A stretch of 64,000 bases of DNA from Bradyrhizobiaceae bacterium (GTDB lineage Bacteria; Pseudomonadota; Alphaproteobacteria; Rhizobiales; Xanthobacteraceae), in contig RXJC01000250.1 of the NCBI GenBank assembly GCA_003963435.1, positions 1-64,000 on the forward strand. Reading direction: 5' to 3'. The number at the start of each line of letters is the position of its first letter. The first letter of the stretch is position 1. The notes beneath the pieces are model-generated. The model was not told where the DNA came from and did not search any database. It saw only the letters and a program-made list of their open reading frames with translations. Shown piece by piece: positions 63,648 through 64,000 of the stretch. Both the position numbers and the translations under genes were made by a program.

Positions 63648-64000
63648 CTAAAGGATTCCCCATGCCCGATACCGTCCCCGCCCGGTCGCCTCTCGCAGCC
63701 CCAACTCGCCGACCAGGTCCTGCGCCGCTCGCGGCGTAATCTTCAGTTCAGCGGCAATCATGCCGGCCGAGGCGATCGGCCGGGTCAACACATAGTCGAG
63801 CAGCGCCGGCAGCCGGGAGGTGGATCGGCGGCCAGCCAGTTTGCGGGCGAGCAGCGTGCGGGCGGTCAGCCAGCGATCATGATCTCTGAGGCCGGCGTCC
63901 GCCGCGGCCGCGATCGCCTCGAGCTGGACGCCGAGGCGGCCGGCCGCGTCGCGCGGCCGTCGCCGCTCGCGCGGGATCGCCTTCAGGCCATCGTGCAGGC
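63648..64000 (-). CDS. RHE_PE00001/DUF1612 family HTH protein (5' end outside window)
   Basis: The minus-strand frame ending at the TAG at 63648 reads LHDGLKAIPRERRRPRDAAGRLGVQLEAIAAAADAGLRDHDRWLTARTLLARKLAGRRSTSRLPALLDYVLTRPIASAGMIAAELKITPRAAQDLVGELGLREATGRGRYRAWGIL. This is the C-terminal helix-turn-helix part (TRPIASAGMIAAELKITPRAAQDLV) of a family found on rhizobial plasmids (RHE_PE00001 type). It is missing from the ORF track because the start is beyond the window. The role is unknown; it may be a regulator of plasmid or element functions. Confidence 0.75.
   Translation of the reverse strand, partial: LHDGLKAIPRERRRPRDAAGRLGVQLEAIAAAADAGLRDHDRWLTARTLLARKLAGRRSTSRLPALLDYVLTRPIASAGMIAAELKITPRAAQDLVGELGLREATGRGRYRAWGIL

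Noticed and set aside
1-64000. CRISPR arrays, tRNA or rRNA genes, replication origin
   Set aside because: No regularly spaced repeats, cloverleaf sequences, rRNA motifs or repABC-type genes were seen.

Overview
The window looks like an accessory segment, from a plasmid, an integrative element or a genomic island, of a high-GC alphaproteobacterium, most likely Hyphomicrobiales (rhizobia and relatives). The grounds are two DUF736 genes, ArdC-type antirestriction genes, a WGR protein and a RHE_PE00001-type gene (the usual company of rhizobial plasmids), an imuA-imuB-dnaE2 cassette with an alphaproteobacterial LexA box (GTTC-N7-GTTC), and overall codon use. No rRNA, tRNA or CRISPR array was seen.

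Layout. 1-11,219 is one ardC gene broken into three pieces by two unrelated elements, each driven by three overlapping tyrosine-recombinase genes. Element 1 (about 212-7151) also carries a different, intact ardC. Element 2 (about 7254-11105) is a recombinase-in-trio (RIT-like) element with 30-bp inverted repeats. 11.6-13.9 kb holds a MarR regulator with a DUF417 membrane protein and a Phd/VapC toxin-antitoxin pair. 14.1-25.2 kb is a stress block: an orphan NrsF-type anti-sigma membrane protein, a GST coupled to a three-domain flavin/iron-sulfur reductase, a LysR regulator, an NTF2-like protein with an alpha/beta hydrolase, an SDR, and a peroxidase-like CMD gene leading into a bufferin operon (DUF2282 precursor, DUF692/MNIO enzyme, DUF2063 partner, DoxX), a class linked to copper defence. 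25.3-30.1 kb holds an NmrA/HxlR divergent pair, a chlorite-dismutase-like gene, and an SsuA/SsuD sulfonate pair between two 32-bp repeats. 30.2-37.8 kb is a DNA-damage block (dnaE2, imuB, imuA, a uvrD remnant, an HMCES/YedK gene, dinB). 38.3-49.2 kb holds a second LysR, an ABC exporter, an aldo/keto reductase, an IS21-family element with a frameshifted istA, and an RND efflux pump. 49.4-57.4 kb holds a DMT exporter, an SDR, an aldo/keto reductase, an MFS transporter and three alpha/beta hydrolases, two of them exported. 58-64 kb returns to plasmid-type genes.

Regulatory logic. A tripartite site, CTTCCA-N5-TGGAAG-N5-GTTCCA with variation, recurs at five promoters: GST-reductase, NTF2-hydrolase, CMD-bufferin and two hydrolase units. 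It always points toward the gene. One copy lies between the GST operon and the divergent LysR gene, which makes that LysR the best candidate regulator of a multi-operon electrophile/oxidant/metal stress regulon. Separately, TGTAAC-N17-CGAA, which resembles the Caulobacter sigma-F promoter, occurs just before the bufferin precursor and again upstream of the orphan nrsF. Calls rest on reading the sequence and on recalled family knowledge; no database search was run.
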